A DNA stretch of 64,000 bases, taken from positions 2,852,001 to 2,916,000 of the forward strand of contig NZ_CP133111.1 of the NCBI RefSeq assembly GCF_033001325.1, written 5' to 3'. The notes beneath the pieces are model-generated. The model was given only the letters and a program-made list of their open reading frames with translations. It did not search any database and was not told the DNA's origin. Of the stretch, positions 17,334 to 25,866 are shown one piece after another. Every line of letters starts with the position of its first letter. The stretch's first letter is position 1. The translations under genes were made by a program, and so were the position numbers. The DNA is from Rhodopseudomonas sp. BAL398. Its GTDB lineage: Bacteria; Pseudomonadota; Alphaproteobacteria; Rhizobiales; Xanthobacteraceae.

Positions 17334-18637
17334 CTAGAACGTCATCACCAGCATGGCAGCCACGACGACGGCCATCATCAGGGTCGCTAGCCAGCCGAGC
17401 CATTTCAACGGACCGATGACGACGAAGCGCCCCATAATGTTAGACCTCGCTGACAGAGACATCATCACGGCCATCACAGGGACGGCGACAACGCCGTTAA
17501 TCACGGCGCTCCAGTACAACGCCCTGATCGGGTCAAGCGGCACGAAATTGATGATCATGCCGATCAGCGTGGCGATGACCAGTGTGGCGTAGAAGGCTTG
17601 CGCCTCCTTCGGACGCCGGGCAAGCCCCATGGGCCATTGTCGGGCTTCGCCGATCGCGTAGGCGGCCGATCCTGCCAGAACCGGAACGGCGGTGCCGATG
17701 ATGCCGACCGCAAAGACAAGGAAGACGAAATTTCCGGCGATCGGCCGCAACGCCTCCGCCGCCTGGGCGGAGGTTTGAATATCGCTAATGCCGTGCACAT
17801 TCAGGGTTGCCACCGCCGTTACGATGATGGCAAGCGCACCAGATTGGAAAGCGCCATGCCCACCATCGTATCGACCTCGATGCGATAAAGCGCGCCTTGG
17901 CCCTGAGCGGGTGCGTCGAACAGGTCGACACGCCGCGGATGCACATGCCTGTCCTCAACCTCTTCAGAGGCCTGCCAGAAGAACAGATACGGACTGATCG
18001 TGGTGCCGAAGATAGCCACCAGTGTCGTCAGATAGCCGCTGTCCCAGCGCAGGTGGGGCCAGATAAGCTGCCTGCCGAAAGCGAGCCAGGGCACGTGCAC
18101 CACCGCCGCCACGCTGAATAGGCGAACAGCGCCAGGGTCAGCCGTTTCAGGACGGAGACATAGCGCGTGTATTGCAGGAAAAGCTGCATCGAGACGCAGA
18201 TCGCGGCAAAGAGCAGCACATACAGCGCCCGCGGCGCCGGCAGCAGCAGGGAAAGCGCGCCGGCCATCGCACCAAGGTCGGTGCCGAGGTTGATGATATT
18301 GGGGGCCAGCAGGAGCAGAACGACATTCGTCAACAGCCATTGGGGATAATGCAGCCGCAGGACACCGGCGATGCCGCGTCCCGTCGTGCGGCCGATACGG
18401 GCGCTGATCATCTGCGCGGCCACCATCAGCGGCTAGGTGAACAGCATCGTCCATGACAGCGCGAAGGCGAACTGTGCGCCCGCCTGGGAATAGGTCGCGA
18501 TGCCGCTCGGATCGTCATCCGAGGCCCCGGTGATCATCCGGCCCCCACACTTTCAGCAGGCGTGGCCGCGTCGGACCGACGACCGCGCTCGGGCTCGGCG
18601 CCTCCGGATCGTCGTCCGACATTTCAACCGGCTTCAT
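17334..18637 (-). pseudogene. Degenerate Nramp-family divalent metal transporter
   Basis: Pieces in different frames together give an Nramp/MntH-like protein. The N-terminal part has the block MITGASDDDPSGIATYSQ. The middle has NIINLGTDLGAMAGAL and ISPYLFFWQASEEVE. The C-terminal 159 residues are open from 17813 (ATLNVHGISDI to the end). Between them I see a frame change near 18540, a nonsense TAG at 18433-18435 in what should be FTYPLM, a frame change near 18120 and another near 17840. At least four lesions mean the gene is dead. It follows gadC in the same direction and was probably the third gene of the acid-resistance cassette. Confidence 0.88.
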
Positions 18638-18751
18638 GCAAGACTCCCGGGGAACGGTAACCTTTCGCTCCAATACCGCATGGCAGCTTCGTTCAATCCT
18701 CTCCGTTCTTCCCGTGACAATCCCTCAAAACGGGTCCGAAGGAACACTCAT

Positions 18752-20263
18752 TCATTCAGCCGCCTCGTTCGCCTGCCCTGCCGTGAGGTGAACCCAGCTC
18801 GGCTTCTTGAAGGCGTGGATGACGAAGGGAGCGCCACCGAACACCACCAGTCCCAGGACCACCATGGTCGTGTAGAGCGTCGATGACCCTACAGGAATTT
18901 GCGTGGGTGGAAAGAAGGAGACGATCAGGGCGAACAGGACCGCTACAAATCCCGTTCCCGCGACAGCCCACATTCCGACCATTCCGCCGGGGATGCGGAA
19001 ATGTCTCTCTCTGTCCGCCTGACTATGGTGCAGCTTGATCGCCGCGGCGTACATCAGGAGATACATGACGAGGTAAAGGGCGACAGTCATCGCACTCAGC
19101 AGGTAGAAGGCGACACTGGGATCGGGGAAAATCAGGTAGAAGCAGCCAAGAACAGAGACGATGACCGCCTGCAACACTAGGATATGCTTGGGCGCGCCTT
19201 TGGAATTCGTCGCCGAGAACATCGGCGGAATTTCTCCGTTTTCCGCCGTCTGGAGGAGTGCCCGGCTCGGCCCGCCGATCCAGGTGACGATCTGTCCCAG
19301 CGCCCCCACCGCAAGGAGTGCCGCAGCGACGGGAACGAGCCATCCGATGTGAAAGAGGTCGAGCGCCGCCTTGTATGCCTGCATGATTCCGGCAGTGAGG
19401 CTGAGCTCATGGATGGGGATAATCGTGGCGACCGCGAGGGAGCCGAAGGTGAACAGCAGGAAGACGATCATGGCGGCCAGGATCATCGCCTCGGGAAAAT
19501 CGCGATTTGGCTTGTTCATCAGGTTAGCGCGCACGCCCTGCACCTCGACGCCGGCGAACAGCAACACCGTCCCGGCCAGGAAGGCTATGTCTCCCAGCCC
19601 CGAAATGTCGGGCAACCAGGGATGAACCTGATGGCCGGAAGCGGACGCGGCGGCGGCCACAGTGCTCGCCGGCTGGATCAGTTCGATCGGGTTCCCGAGG
19701 GCGATCCAGACGAGTGCCAGGACCATCAGGAACACACCTGGGATCACGGTGCCAATGACGAACAGATATTGCGACCAGCTTCCATAAGACTTTTCGCCGA
19801 ACAGCGCGATGAACGTTGCCAGCCAATAGACAACCAGCACCACGGCGAAATTGAAGAAGTGGTTATTCGCAAGGTTGGGATCACCGATCAGATAAGCCAG
19901 CGCGGCAGCCGTAAAGCCCAGCACGACGGGATACCACACGACGTTCTGTATCCATTGCAGCCAAACGGCCGCCAGTCCCCAAGAGCTTCCGAAAGCGGCC
20001 TTCACCCAGGTGTAGATACCGCCCTTGTCGGTATTGAACATGCCGCCAAGCTCGGCGGACACGAACGCGCCGGGAATGAGGAAGAAGAGGGTGGCGAAGC
20101 CGATGTAGAACCACATGGTCAGCCCCTCCTTGGCCATCATGGGCAGACCGCGAAGGCTGATGACGGCGGCGGCCGTCATCAAGGCGACGGCCCAGATCGA
20201 AAAGCGGACGCCACGCGCGCCCTGCTTCGGCGCGGGCTCGGATGAAGTGGAAACTATTGTCAT
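18752..20263 (-). CDS. gadC: GadC-like glutamate/GABA antiporter (APC family)
   Basis: This 503-residue amino acid permease has about twelve membrane segments, starting near residue 22 (FSIWAVALMTAAAVISLRGL). The family features include GGMFNTDKGGIYTWVKAAFG in the early helices, TVLLFAGVEVQG in the middle and GGPSRALLQTAENGEIPP before a late helix. It follows gadB by 22 bp on the same strand, so it most likely exchanges external glutamate for the GABA made by GadB, which removes a cytoplasmic proton per cycle. The ATG at 20263 follows GGAGGG. The C-terminal plug known in enteric GadC is not obvious here; the protein simply ends KPSWVHLTAGQANEAAE. Confidence 0.9.
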   Translation of the reverse strand: MTIVSTSSEPAPKQGARGVRFSIWAVALMTAAAVISLRGLPMMAKEGLTMWFYIGFATLFFLIPGAFVSAELGGMFNTDKGGIYTWVKAAFGSSWGLAAVWLQWIQNVVWYPVVLGFTAAALAYLIGDPNLANNHFFNFAVVLVVYWLATFIALFGEKSYGSWSQYLFVIGTVIPGVFLMVLALVWIALGNPIELIQPASTVAAAASASGHQVHPWLPDISGLGDIAFLAGTVLLFAGVEVQGVRANLMNKPNRDFPEAMILAAMIVFLLFTFGSLAVATIIPIHELSLTAGIMQAYKAALDLFHIGWLVPVAAALLAVGALGQIVTWIGGPSRALLQTAENGEIPPMFSATNSKGAPKHILVLQAVIVSVLGCFYLIFPDPSVAFYLLSAMTVALYLVMYLLMYAAAIKLHHSQADRERHFRIPGGMVGMWAVAGTGFVAVLFALIVSFFPPTQIPVGSSTLYTTMVVLGLVVFGGAPFVIHAFKKPSWVHLTAGQANEAAE

Positions 20264-20285
20264 GGTCTTGTCCCTCCGTTCCCGA

Positions 20286-21788
20286 TTACCGGCCAGCCGG
20301 CGTGTGGCGCGGCCGCGGTCTTTCCTGAACTGCGGCTGCGGCGTGGTCGTTGGCGACCTGCCCGGCCGGAAGCTTCTTCTTGGGAAGAGCGTGATGGGTG
20401 AAACGCGTGCCCTCCGCCGCGGTCAGTGCCTTGATCGGACGATGCTGCTGCAAATAGGCCACCGACCGCCTGATATCCTCGATCAGCATGTCTGCCATGT
20501 CGCGGCTGAAGCCGTGGCGGACGATGAAGCGAATGACGACCACGTCGGGGATGTTCGGCAGCATCGTATAGGCTGCCACCTGCCACCCGCGGGCACGCAG
20601 CCGGTCGGAGAGATCAAAGAGTGTATAACCCGGATCTTCTCCATTCCGGATGGTGAAGGAAACGGCGGGAATACCCTTGCGGCTATTGGCGTCGAAGAAG
20701 AGCTCGAAGGGTCCGGCCTTTGGAACCTCCCGGGCGAGGTGCTGGGCCACATCGTAGCAGTTCTGCTGGATGCGGCGGTAGCCCTCCCGCCCGAGCCTCA
20801 GGAAAAGATAGTATTGCGAGACGATCTGTCCGCCGGGCCGGGAGAAATTGAGTGCGAATGTCGGCATGTTGCCGCCGAGATAGTTGACGTAGAAGATCAG
20901 GTCCTCGGGCAGGTCTTCCTTCTCGCGCCAGACAACCCAGCCGACGCCGAGCGGCGCCAATCCATATTTATGGCCGGAAGCGTTGATCGAACGGATGCGG
21001 GGGATGCGGAAGTCCCAGAGGAGATCCGGCTCGATAAAGGGGGCGATGAAGCCGCCCGAAGCCGCGTCGACATGCATCGGGACATCCAGTCCCTTTTCCC
21101 GCGCAAGGCGATCCAGAGCCGCTGCGATTTCCTGCACGGGCTCGTACTGCCCCGTAAACGTCACGCCGAAAGTCGGCACCACGCCGATCGTGTTCTCGTC
21201 CACGCGCTTGAGTACTTCCTCCGGCGTCATGCTCAGCTGGTCGCGCTCAAGGGGGATCTCGCGCAGCTCGACGTCGAAATAGCGGGCGAATTTGTGCCAG
21301 CACACCTGGACAGGCCCGGTGATTATGTTCGGTTTGTCGGTCGGCTTCCCTGCCGCGCTCATCCGCTCGCGCCATTTCCATTTCAGCGCCAGCCCGCCGA
21401 GCATACAGGCCTCGCTCGATCCCGTGGTCGAGCAGCCGATCGTATTGGCAGCCTTCGGCGAATGCCACAGGTCTGCGAGCATGTGGACGCAACGGTTCTC
21501 GAGTTCGGCCGTCGCCGGATATTCATCCTTGTCGATCATGTTCTTGTCGATCGACAGATCCATAAGCTGGTGCACCTCCGAATCCAGCCAGGTCGAGCAG
21601 AATGTCGCGAGGTTCTGTTTGGCGTTTCCGTCAAGGAGGAGTTCGTCCTTCACCAGGGCGGTTGCTTCGTCGGGACGCAATTCGTGCTCGCCCAGCCGGT
21701 ATTTCGGAACGGGAGTGTTGCTGACGACGCTTCCATAAATATCGTTCTCCAGTTCGGCGCGTATGGCTTCTCGGCTGTGAAGAGGCAT
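20286..21788 (-). CDS. gadB: Glutamate decarboxylase
   Basis: This 500-residue PLP enzyme converts glutamate to GABA and CO2 and consumes a proton. The cofactor lysine is K274 in SGHKYG. The substrate-binding and PLP-stacking blocks [12 protein letters not shown] and HVDAASGGF are intact, and the N terminus ([16 protein letters not shown]) matches bacterial GadB. A C-terminal tail of about 35 residues is longer than in Escherichia coli GadB and holds adjacent histidines, which may take part in pH-dependent autoinhibition. The ATG at 21788 follows GGGAGAA. It is the first gene of the gadB-gadC cassette. Glutamate decarboxylase genes are patchy in this group of bacteria, in line with import by the element. 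Confidence 0.96.
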   Translation of the reverse strand: MPLHSREAIRAELENDIYGSVVSNTPVPKYRLGEHELRPDEATALVKDELLLDGNAKQNLATFCSTWLDSEVHQLMDLSIDKNMIDKDEYPATAELENRCVHMLADLWHSPKAANTIGCSTTGSSEACMLGGLALKWKWRERMSAAGKPTDKPNIITGPVQVCWHKFARYFDVELREIPLERDQLSMTPEEVLKRVDENTIGVVPTFGVTFTGQYEPVQEIAAALDRLAREKGLDVPMHVDAASGGFIAPFIEPDLLWDFRIPRIRSINASGHKYGLAPLGVGWVVWREKEDLPEDLIFYVNYLGGNMPTFALNFSRPGGQIVSQYYLFLRLGREGYRRIQQNCYDVAQHLAREVPKAGPFELFFDANSRKGIPAVSFTIRNGEDPGYTLFDLSDRLRARGWQVAAYTMLPNIPDVVVIRFIVRHGFSRDMADMLIEDIRRSVAYLQQHRPIKALTAAEGTRFTHHALPKKKLPAGQVANDHAAAAVQERPRPRHTPAGR

Positions 21789-22005
21789 TATCGAGTTCTC
21801 CCGTCGCAGGAATGGTCGAAGAAGCTGACAACACGGGCAGCCGCTTCCGGGCGTGAATCCCTAGCTACAATGGCTGTCGGAGCCGTCCATTGATCTCCAT
21901 CAACTTCCGGAGCGAACAATCTGCAATTAATTTGCCGATGGGCGATTGCACGCGAACGCGCGCGTCCTTCCTCGCCGCCGCAAGACAGCGACAAATAGGA
22001 AGGTT
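21789..22005. other. Spacer between gadB and traA
   Basis: This 217-bp stretch must hold the gad promoter. I see no gene and no clear operator. Homology with the copy at 17154 begins exactly at its right edge (22007). Confidence 0.45.
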
Positions 22006-24987
22006 TCAGAGCCCGATCCCTCGTCCCCGGCCGAGCCCGTGACTGATGGCGAGGTCCCGGGCAAGGCCGTGGCCCGAGTCGAAGTCGATGTCGATGCCGA
22101 GGTCCCGCTTGCGGCCCAGCAGCAGGGATTCCATCTGCGCATCGCGTTCGAGGCCCATCGCCATGTTGCCCATCTCCGCCCGCGCGGCCCTGTAGCCGGA
22201 ATAGTCACCCGCCTCGTACTGACGCTGGCTGGCAAGGTCGAGTTTCTGAAAGCGTTCGACGAAGCGGTCGGCACGAAGCTGCGGATCGGTGCGCAGCTCG
22301 GTTTCCAGTTGCAGGGCACGGATGGCGCGAGCGGTGCGGCCCGACGCGGCCTCCATCGCAAGCTCGGGATTCTTCTTGTAGGCGGCTTCGGCATCGTGGG
22401 AACCGTAGGGCCGTACGTCCTCGAAGACCGCACGGGCCTCGTGCAATTCCTTCGCCTGTTCCGGGCTGGCCCTGCCGCCCATATCCTGCGCCTCGAATAT
22501 AGCATCGACGGCGCGGGCATGGCGGATGAGGGCACGCGTGCGGGCCTTGCGCAGTGCGGCTTCCCGTTCCTCGGCGGCATCGCGTTCCGGCGCCGCGGCT
22601 TTGCGCTGGACTTCCTTGCCGGCGCTTTCCCTTTCCGGCTGCTCTCCGGTGCCTGCATCAGGCGCGCCGTCCGCGGACGGGCGCAGACCGTCGAACATGC
22701 CGCGCACCTTCTCGGGAACCTGCCTGGCGATCTCGACAACACGCACCATCCGTTCGCGAAATGTGATGCCGCGCCGCTCGGCATAGTCCTGCACCGGATC
22801 GTAATCCGACGCCATGTCCTTGGCCCGATCGCGCGACAGGGTACGGACAAGCTTGTTCTCGTCCGCGAAGTCGTCACGGCCATAGTGCAGGTCCATCCCG
22901 TCGCGGTGCCGGGACAGGGCGACATAGCTGCCGTGGCTATCCAGACCCGGCGTTGCCAGCACATGGGTGCGGTCCACCGTCATACCCTGCGCTTTGTGGA
23001 TGGTCGCGGCATAGCCATGGTCGATGCGGTCGTAATCCTTTAGGTCGAATGAGACGGAACGGCCATTGTCCGTGTGGACCGACATGCTCTGCGTGCTGAC
23101 CTGTTCGATGGTGCCCAGCGTGCCGTTCTTGACGCCCAGCCCGCGCTCGTTCCGCAGGAACATGACGCGATCGCCGACAGCAAAACTGCGCTCGCCGCGT
23201 TCAACGGTCAGGTGGACGTCCTCGCCCAGTTCTTCCGCGTCGCGCATCCGGCCGCGAGCTACCTCGTTGAGTTCCCGTACTTCGGCGTTGGTATGGGTGA
23301 GAATGATGCGGCCGGCATCCGGTGCTGCCTGCCGATCGCGGTCCCAGCGATCGATCAGGTCGTCGCGGGCCTCTTGCCGCGTTTGGGCTTCGTGCACCAT
23401 GCCGCCTCTCGCGTAGGCATGGATGGCTTGGCCGGTCCTGCCGGTTGCCAGATCGCGCGTGGCGTCGCGTTGCCAGTCCTCCCGCTGCCTTCGCACTTCG
23501 CTGATCTCGACACCGCCGTGGCGCTCATGAATGGAGCGGAAGGCTGCCCCCGCCTCGATGGCTTGCAACTGCTGCGGATCGCCGACAAGCACGACCTTGG
23601 CACCGGCCTCTGCCGCATGAGAGAGCACACGCTCCATCTGGCGCGTGCCGACCATGCCCGCTTCGTCGATCACCAGAACATCGCGCGGGGTCAGCATGTC
23701 GCGGCCATGTTGCCAGCCATGTTCCATGCTGGCGATGGTGCGTGACGCAATGCCCGATCCGCTTTCGAGATTTTCGGCGGCAATGCCGGACAACGCCACA
23801 CCGCGAACCTCGTAGCCCGTCGCTTCCCAGGCATCCCGCGCCACGCCGAGGATGGCGCTCTTTCCCGTTCCGGCATAACCGACCACGATGCCGAGGTCTC
23901 GCCCGTCCGTGACGTGCGCCAGCGCGTCGGCCTGCTTACTGGAAAGGACAAGATCGCGCTGCTCGGCACGGGTCAAAGCGGCTTCACGGTCCCTGTCGCT
24001 GACATCGTGACGTTTCTTCTCGGCCATCAGTTCGGCGGCGCGGTGCAGGCGCTGTTCGGCCTCGATCATCTCGCGCGTGGTGAAACGATCCGCGCCGCGT
24101 CCGTCCTTGCCGAGTTCGACCAGATCGGGCGCGCTCCGCACCGCGCCCATCACCTCGTTGAACTGGTCGATTCCGTCACTGTGCCGGTGTGCGAACATCG
24201 CCACGTCGCGCCGCGTGAAGGTCGATTGCTGATGCGTGATGGCATCCAGTGCGGTGGAAGGATCGGCGATGATCCGTTTGCCGTTGTTGCGGGCGATCTC
24301 GCGGTGCATCTCCGCCCGGTCGGCAGCGTCAATGCCTTCGCCCTCGATGCGCTGCGCGGGCGCCCCGATCTGGCTTTGCGGCTCCAGTCCGATGCCCTGC
24401 GCTTCGAGGCTGCGATGGTCGATGCGCGCGTCGATGTCGAGTTCGGCCAGCCGCTCGTTGGCAAGCTCTGCCCAGCGTTCCCGCCAGCCTTCGACCATCT
24501 CCGTGCGGTTCCAGTCGCGGACCTTCTTGCCGAAGCCGTTTTCGTCCACCGACCGCATCGTCAGCATCACATGGGCATGGGGTTTGGGCATGCCGTCTTC
24601 GGCCATATCCCAATGTACATTGAGATCGGCGACCATGCCCCGGTCCACGAACTCGGCCTGCGCGAAGTCGCGAGCAAGCTCGATGCCCTGGGCCTGCGTC
24701 ATCTCGCGCGGAATGGCGAACTCCACCTCGCGGGCAAGCTGGGCGTCGCGCCTCGCCTCGAAGGCCTCGACATCGTTCCACAGCCGCTCACGATCGGACC
24801 ACTGCTCCGGTGCATTCTCCGGCAACAGCACCTCGGAATGAACAACGCCCCGCTTGGCGGAAAAGTCCTGCACACGGTCGATGCGCTCGTCGCGCAGCCG
24901 CGAGGCGGAACGGTAGGCGGCGGATGCCACCGCACTGCTTCCGGCCTTGCGGGAAATGACCTTGACGTGAAGATGATAGATCGCCAT
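22006..24987 (-). CDS. traA: Ti-type conjugative relaxase/helicase TraA
   Basis: This 993-residue relaxase nicks oriT and unwinds the transferred strand. The N terminus (MAIYHLHVKVISRKAGSS) is the classical MobA/MobL-type start of Ti-plasmid TraA. The metal-binding histidines are in KPHAHVMLTMR (near residue 160). A TraI-like helicase domain follows, with the Walker A GYAGTGKSAIL, the DEAG-type Walker B VLVIDEAGMVG and GDPQQLQ. A charged, coiled C-terminal part ends with a short Gly/Arg-rich tail. I chose the ATG at 24987 because it gives the family start; the frame is open to 25083. It is divergent from traC/traD, with a recognisable oriT between. Confidence 0.95.
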   Translation of the reverse strand: MAIYHLHVKVISRKAGSSAVASAAYRSASRLRDERIDRVQDFSAKRGVVHSEVLLPENAPEQWSDRERLWNDVEAFEARRDAQLAREVEFAIPREMTQAQGIELARDFAQAEFVDRGMVADLNVHWDMAEDGMPKPHAHVMLTMRSVDENGFGKKVRDWNRTEMVEGWRERWAELANERLAELDIDARIDHRSLEAQGIGLEPQSQIGAPAQRIEGEGIDAADRAEMHREIARNNGKRIIADPSTALDAITHQQSTFTRRDVAMFAHRHSDGIDQFNEVMGAVRSAPDLVELGKDGRGADRFTTREMIEAEQRLHRAAELMAEKKRHDVSDRDREAALTRAEQRDLVLSSKQADALAHVTDGRDLGIVVGYAGTGKSAILGVARDAWEATGYEVRGVALSGIAAENLESGSGIASRTIASMEHGWQHGRDMLTPRDVLVIDEAGMVGTRQMERVLSHAAEAGAKVVLVGDPQQLQAIEAGAAFRSIHERHGGVEISEVRRQREDWQRDATRDLATGRTGQAIHAYARGGMVHEAQTRQEARDDLIDRWDRDRQAAPDAGRIILTHTNAEVRELNEVARGRMRDAEELGEDVHLTVERGERSFAVGDRVMFLRNERGLGVKNGTLGTIEQVSTQSMSVHTDNGRSVSFDLKDYDRIDHGYAATIHKAQGMTVDRTHVLATPGLDSHGSYVALSRHRDGMDLHYGRDDFADENKLVRTLSRDRAKDMASDYDPVQDYAERRGITFRERMVRVVEIARQVPEKVRGMFDGLRPSADGAPDAGTGEQPERESAGKEVQRKAAAPERDAAEEREAALRKARTRALIRHARAVDAIFEAQDMGGRASPEQAKELHEARAVFEDVRPYGSHDAEAAYKKNPELAMEAASGRTARAIRALQLETELRTDPQLRADRFVERFQKLDLASQRQYEAGDYSGYRAARAEMGNMAMGLERDAQMESLLLGRKRDLGIDIDFDSGHGLARDLAISHGLGRGRGIGL

Positions 24988-25017
24988 CGCGACCGGAACA
25001 TCAGCACAGCGAAGCGC

Positions 25018-25045
25018 ACGTCGGAACGACGTATAAGCGCGCCCT
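25018..25045. other. Predicted oriT with IncQ/Ti-type nic site
   Basis: In the traA-traC intergenic region a perfect inverted repeat ACGTCG-GAA-CGACGT (25018-25032) is followed at once by TAAGCGCGCCCT (25034-25045). This differs by one base from the RSF1010 nic region TAAGTGCGCCCT, and Ti-plasmid oriT sites have the same inverted-repeat-plus-nic layout. Nicking would be expected within the TAAGCGCG sequence on one strand. Confidence 0.82.
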
Positions 25046-25169
25046 CCCTCGAAAAAATCTCGGGATGGACCGGGCCGTGCCACACCGTCCCGACAACATT
25101 ACTGCGTTCCACCGTCTGCGCAACTATCCTTGCCACATCAGTGACTTGCGACCGGGAAAGGACACGAGG

Positions 25170-25496
25170 ATGCGGAAACCGAGGGACTATGACGCCGAAC
25201 TGAAGGCGTTGGAAGACAAGGCGCGGGAACTCAAAACCCGCAAGGTGCAGCAGCTTGGTGAACTGGTCGTCGCCACCGGGGCCGATGGCCTCACCGCCGA
25301 CGAATTGGCCGGTGCGCTCGTCGCGCTGGCCGAGACGAAGGATGCCGGGAAGAGGGAGGCATGGGCCAGGCGCGGCGCTGCGTTCTTTCAAGGCCGGTCG
25401 CGGCGAACTGCATCAGCGCCTGACCGCGATACTGGCGGCGCTCCAACGCAACCGGGCAGCGCGCAACCGGCATCAGGCGGCGCAGGCTCGGCATGA
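25170..25496 (+). CDS. traC: Conjugal transfer protein TraC
   Basis: This 108-residue protein begins MRKPRDYDAELKALEDKAREL (a helical, charged start). It continues GELVVATGADGLTADELAGAL and KREAWARRGAAFFQ, the core of Ti-type TraC, a small relaxosome accessory protein. The tail is rich in Ser, Pro and Gly. It reads away from oriT, opposite to traA, as in Ti plasmids. The ATG at 25170 follows GGACACGAGG. The traD start follows one base after its stop. Confidence 0.84.
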   Translation: MRKPRDYDAELKALEDKARELKTRKVQQLGELVVATGADGLTADELAGALVALAETKDAGKREAWARRGAAFFQGRSRRTASAPDRDTGGAPTQPGSAQPASGGAGSA

Positions 25497-25497
25497 T

Positions 25498-25764
25498 ATG
25501 CGGACGTGGCAGGTCGAGCGCCGCAAGCGCACGCGGCATCTGATCGAACTCGGCGGTCTCGTCGTCAAGGCCGGAATCGTGGACCTGACCGGCGACGACC
25601 GCACCATGATCTACGGGGCGCTGCTCTGGATGGCCGAAAAGCTCAAGAGCGAAGACGCTGAGCGGGCGCGCGAACTATGGGCCGGAAAGGGGAAGGAAGC
25701 GTTCACAGAGGAACATCCAGAAGGCACGAATGACAGAACTCAACCGCCGCAGGATCGGGCGTGA
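25498..25764 (+). CDS. traD: Conjugal transfer protein TraD (small, Ti type)
   Basis: This 88-residue protein contains RKRTRHLIELGGLVVKAGI, the hallmark of the small TraD family that accompanies TraC on Ti-type elements, then a helical segment (YGALLWMAEKLKSEDAERARELWAGKG) and a charged tail. It probably acts in the relaxosome. This is not the coupling protein called TraD in F plasmids; no coupling protein (TraG/VirD4) is found in the island. Its ATG overlaps the end of traC by spacing of one base, so translation is coupled. Confidence 0.85.
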   Translation: MRTWQVERRKRTRHLIELGGLVVKAGIVDLTGDDRTMIYGALLWMAEKLKSEDAERARELWAGKGKEAFTEEHPEGTNDRTQPPQDRA

Positions 25765-25866
25765 CCGATGGCGGGGCGGTGCGCCCCACATATCGCAGCG
25801 CCGCCACTATCGCGCGGCTAATTGTGCGAGACCAACTAAGGTCGCCGAGGTGCCGCAACATCAGGT

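Noticed and set aside
19184-21893. Long plus-strand frames opposite gadC and gadB
   Set aside because: These are antisense shadows of clearly real genes and have the low-complexity, Arg/His/Asp-rich composition of such shadows.
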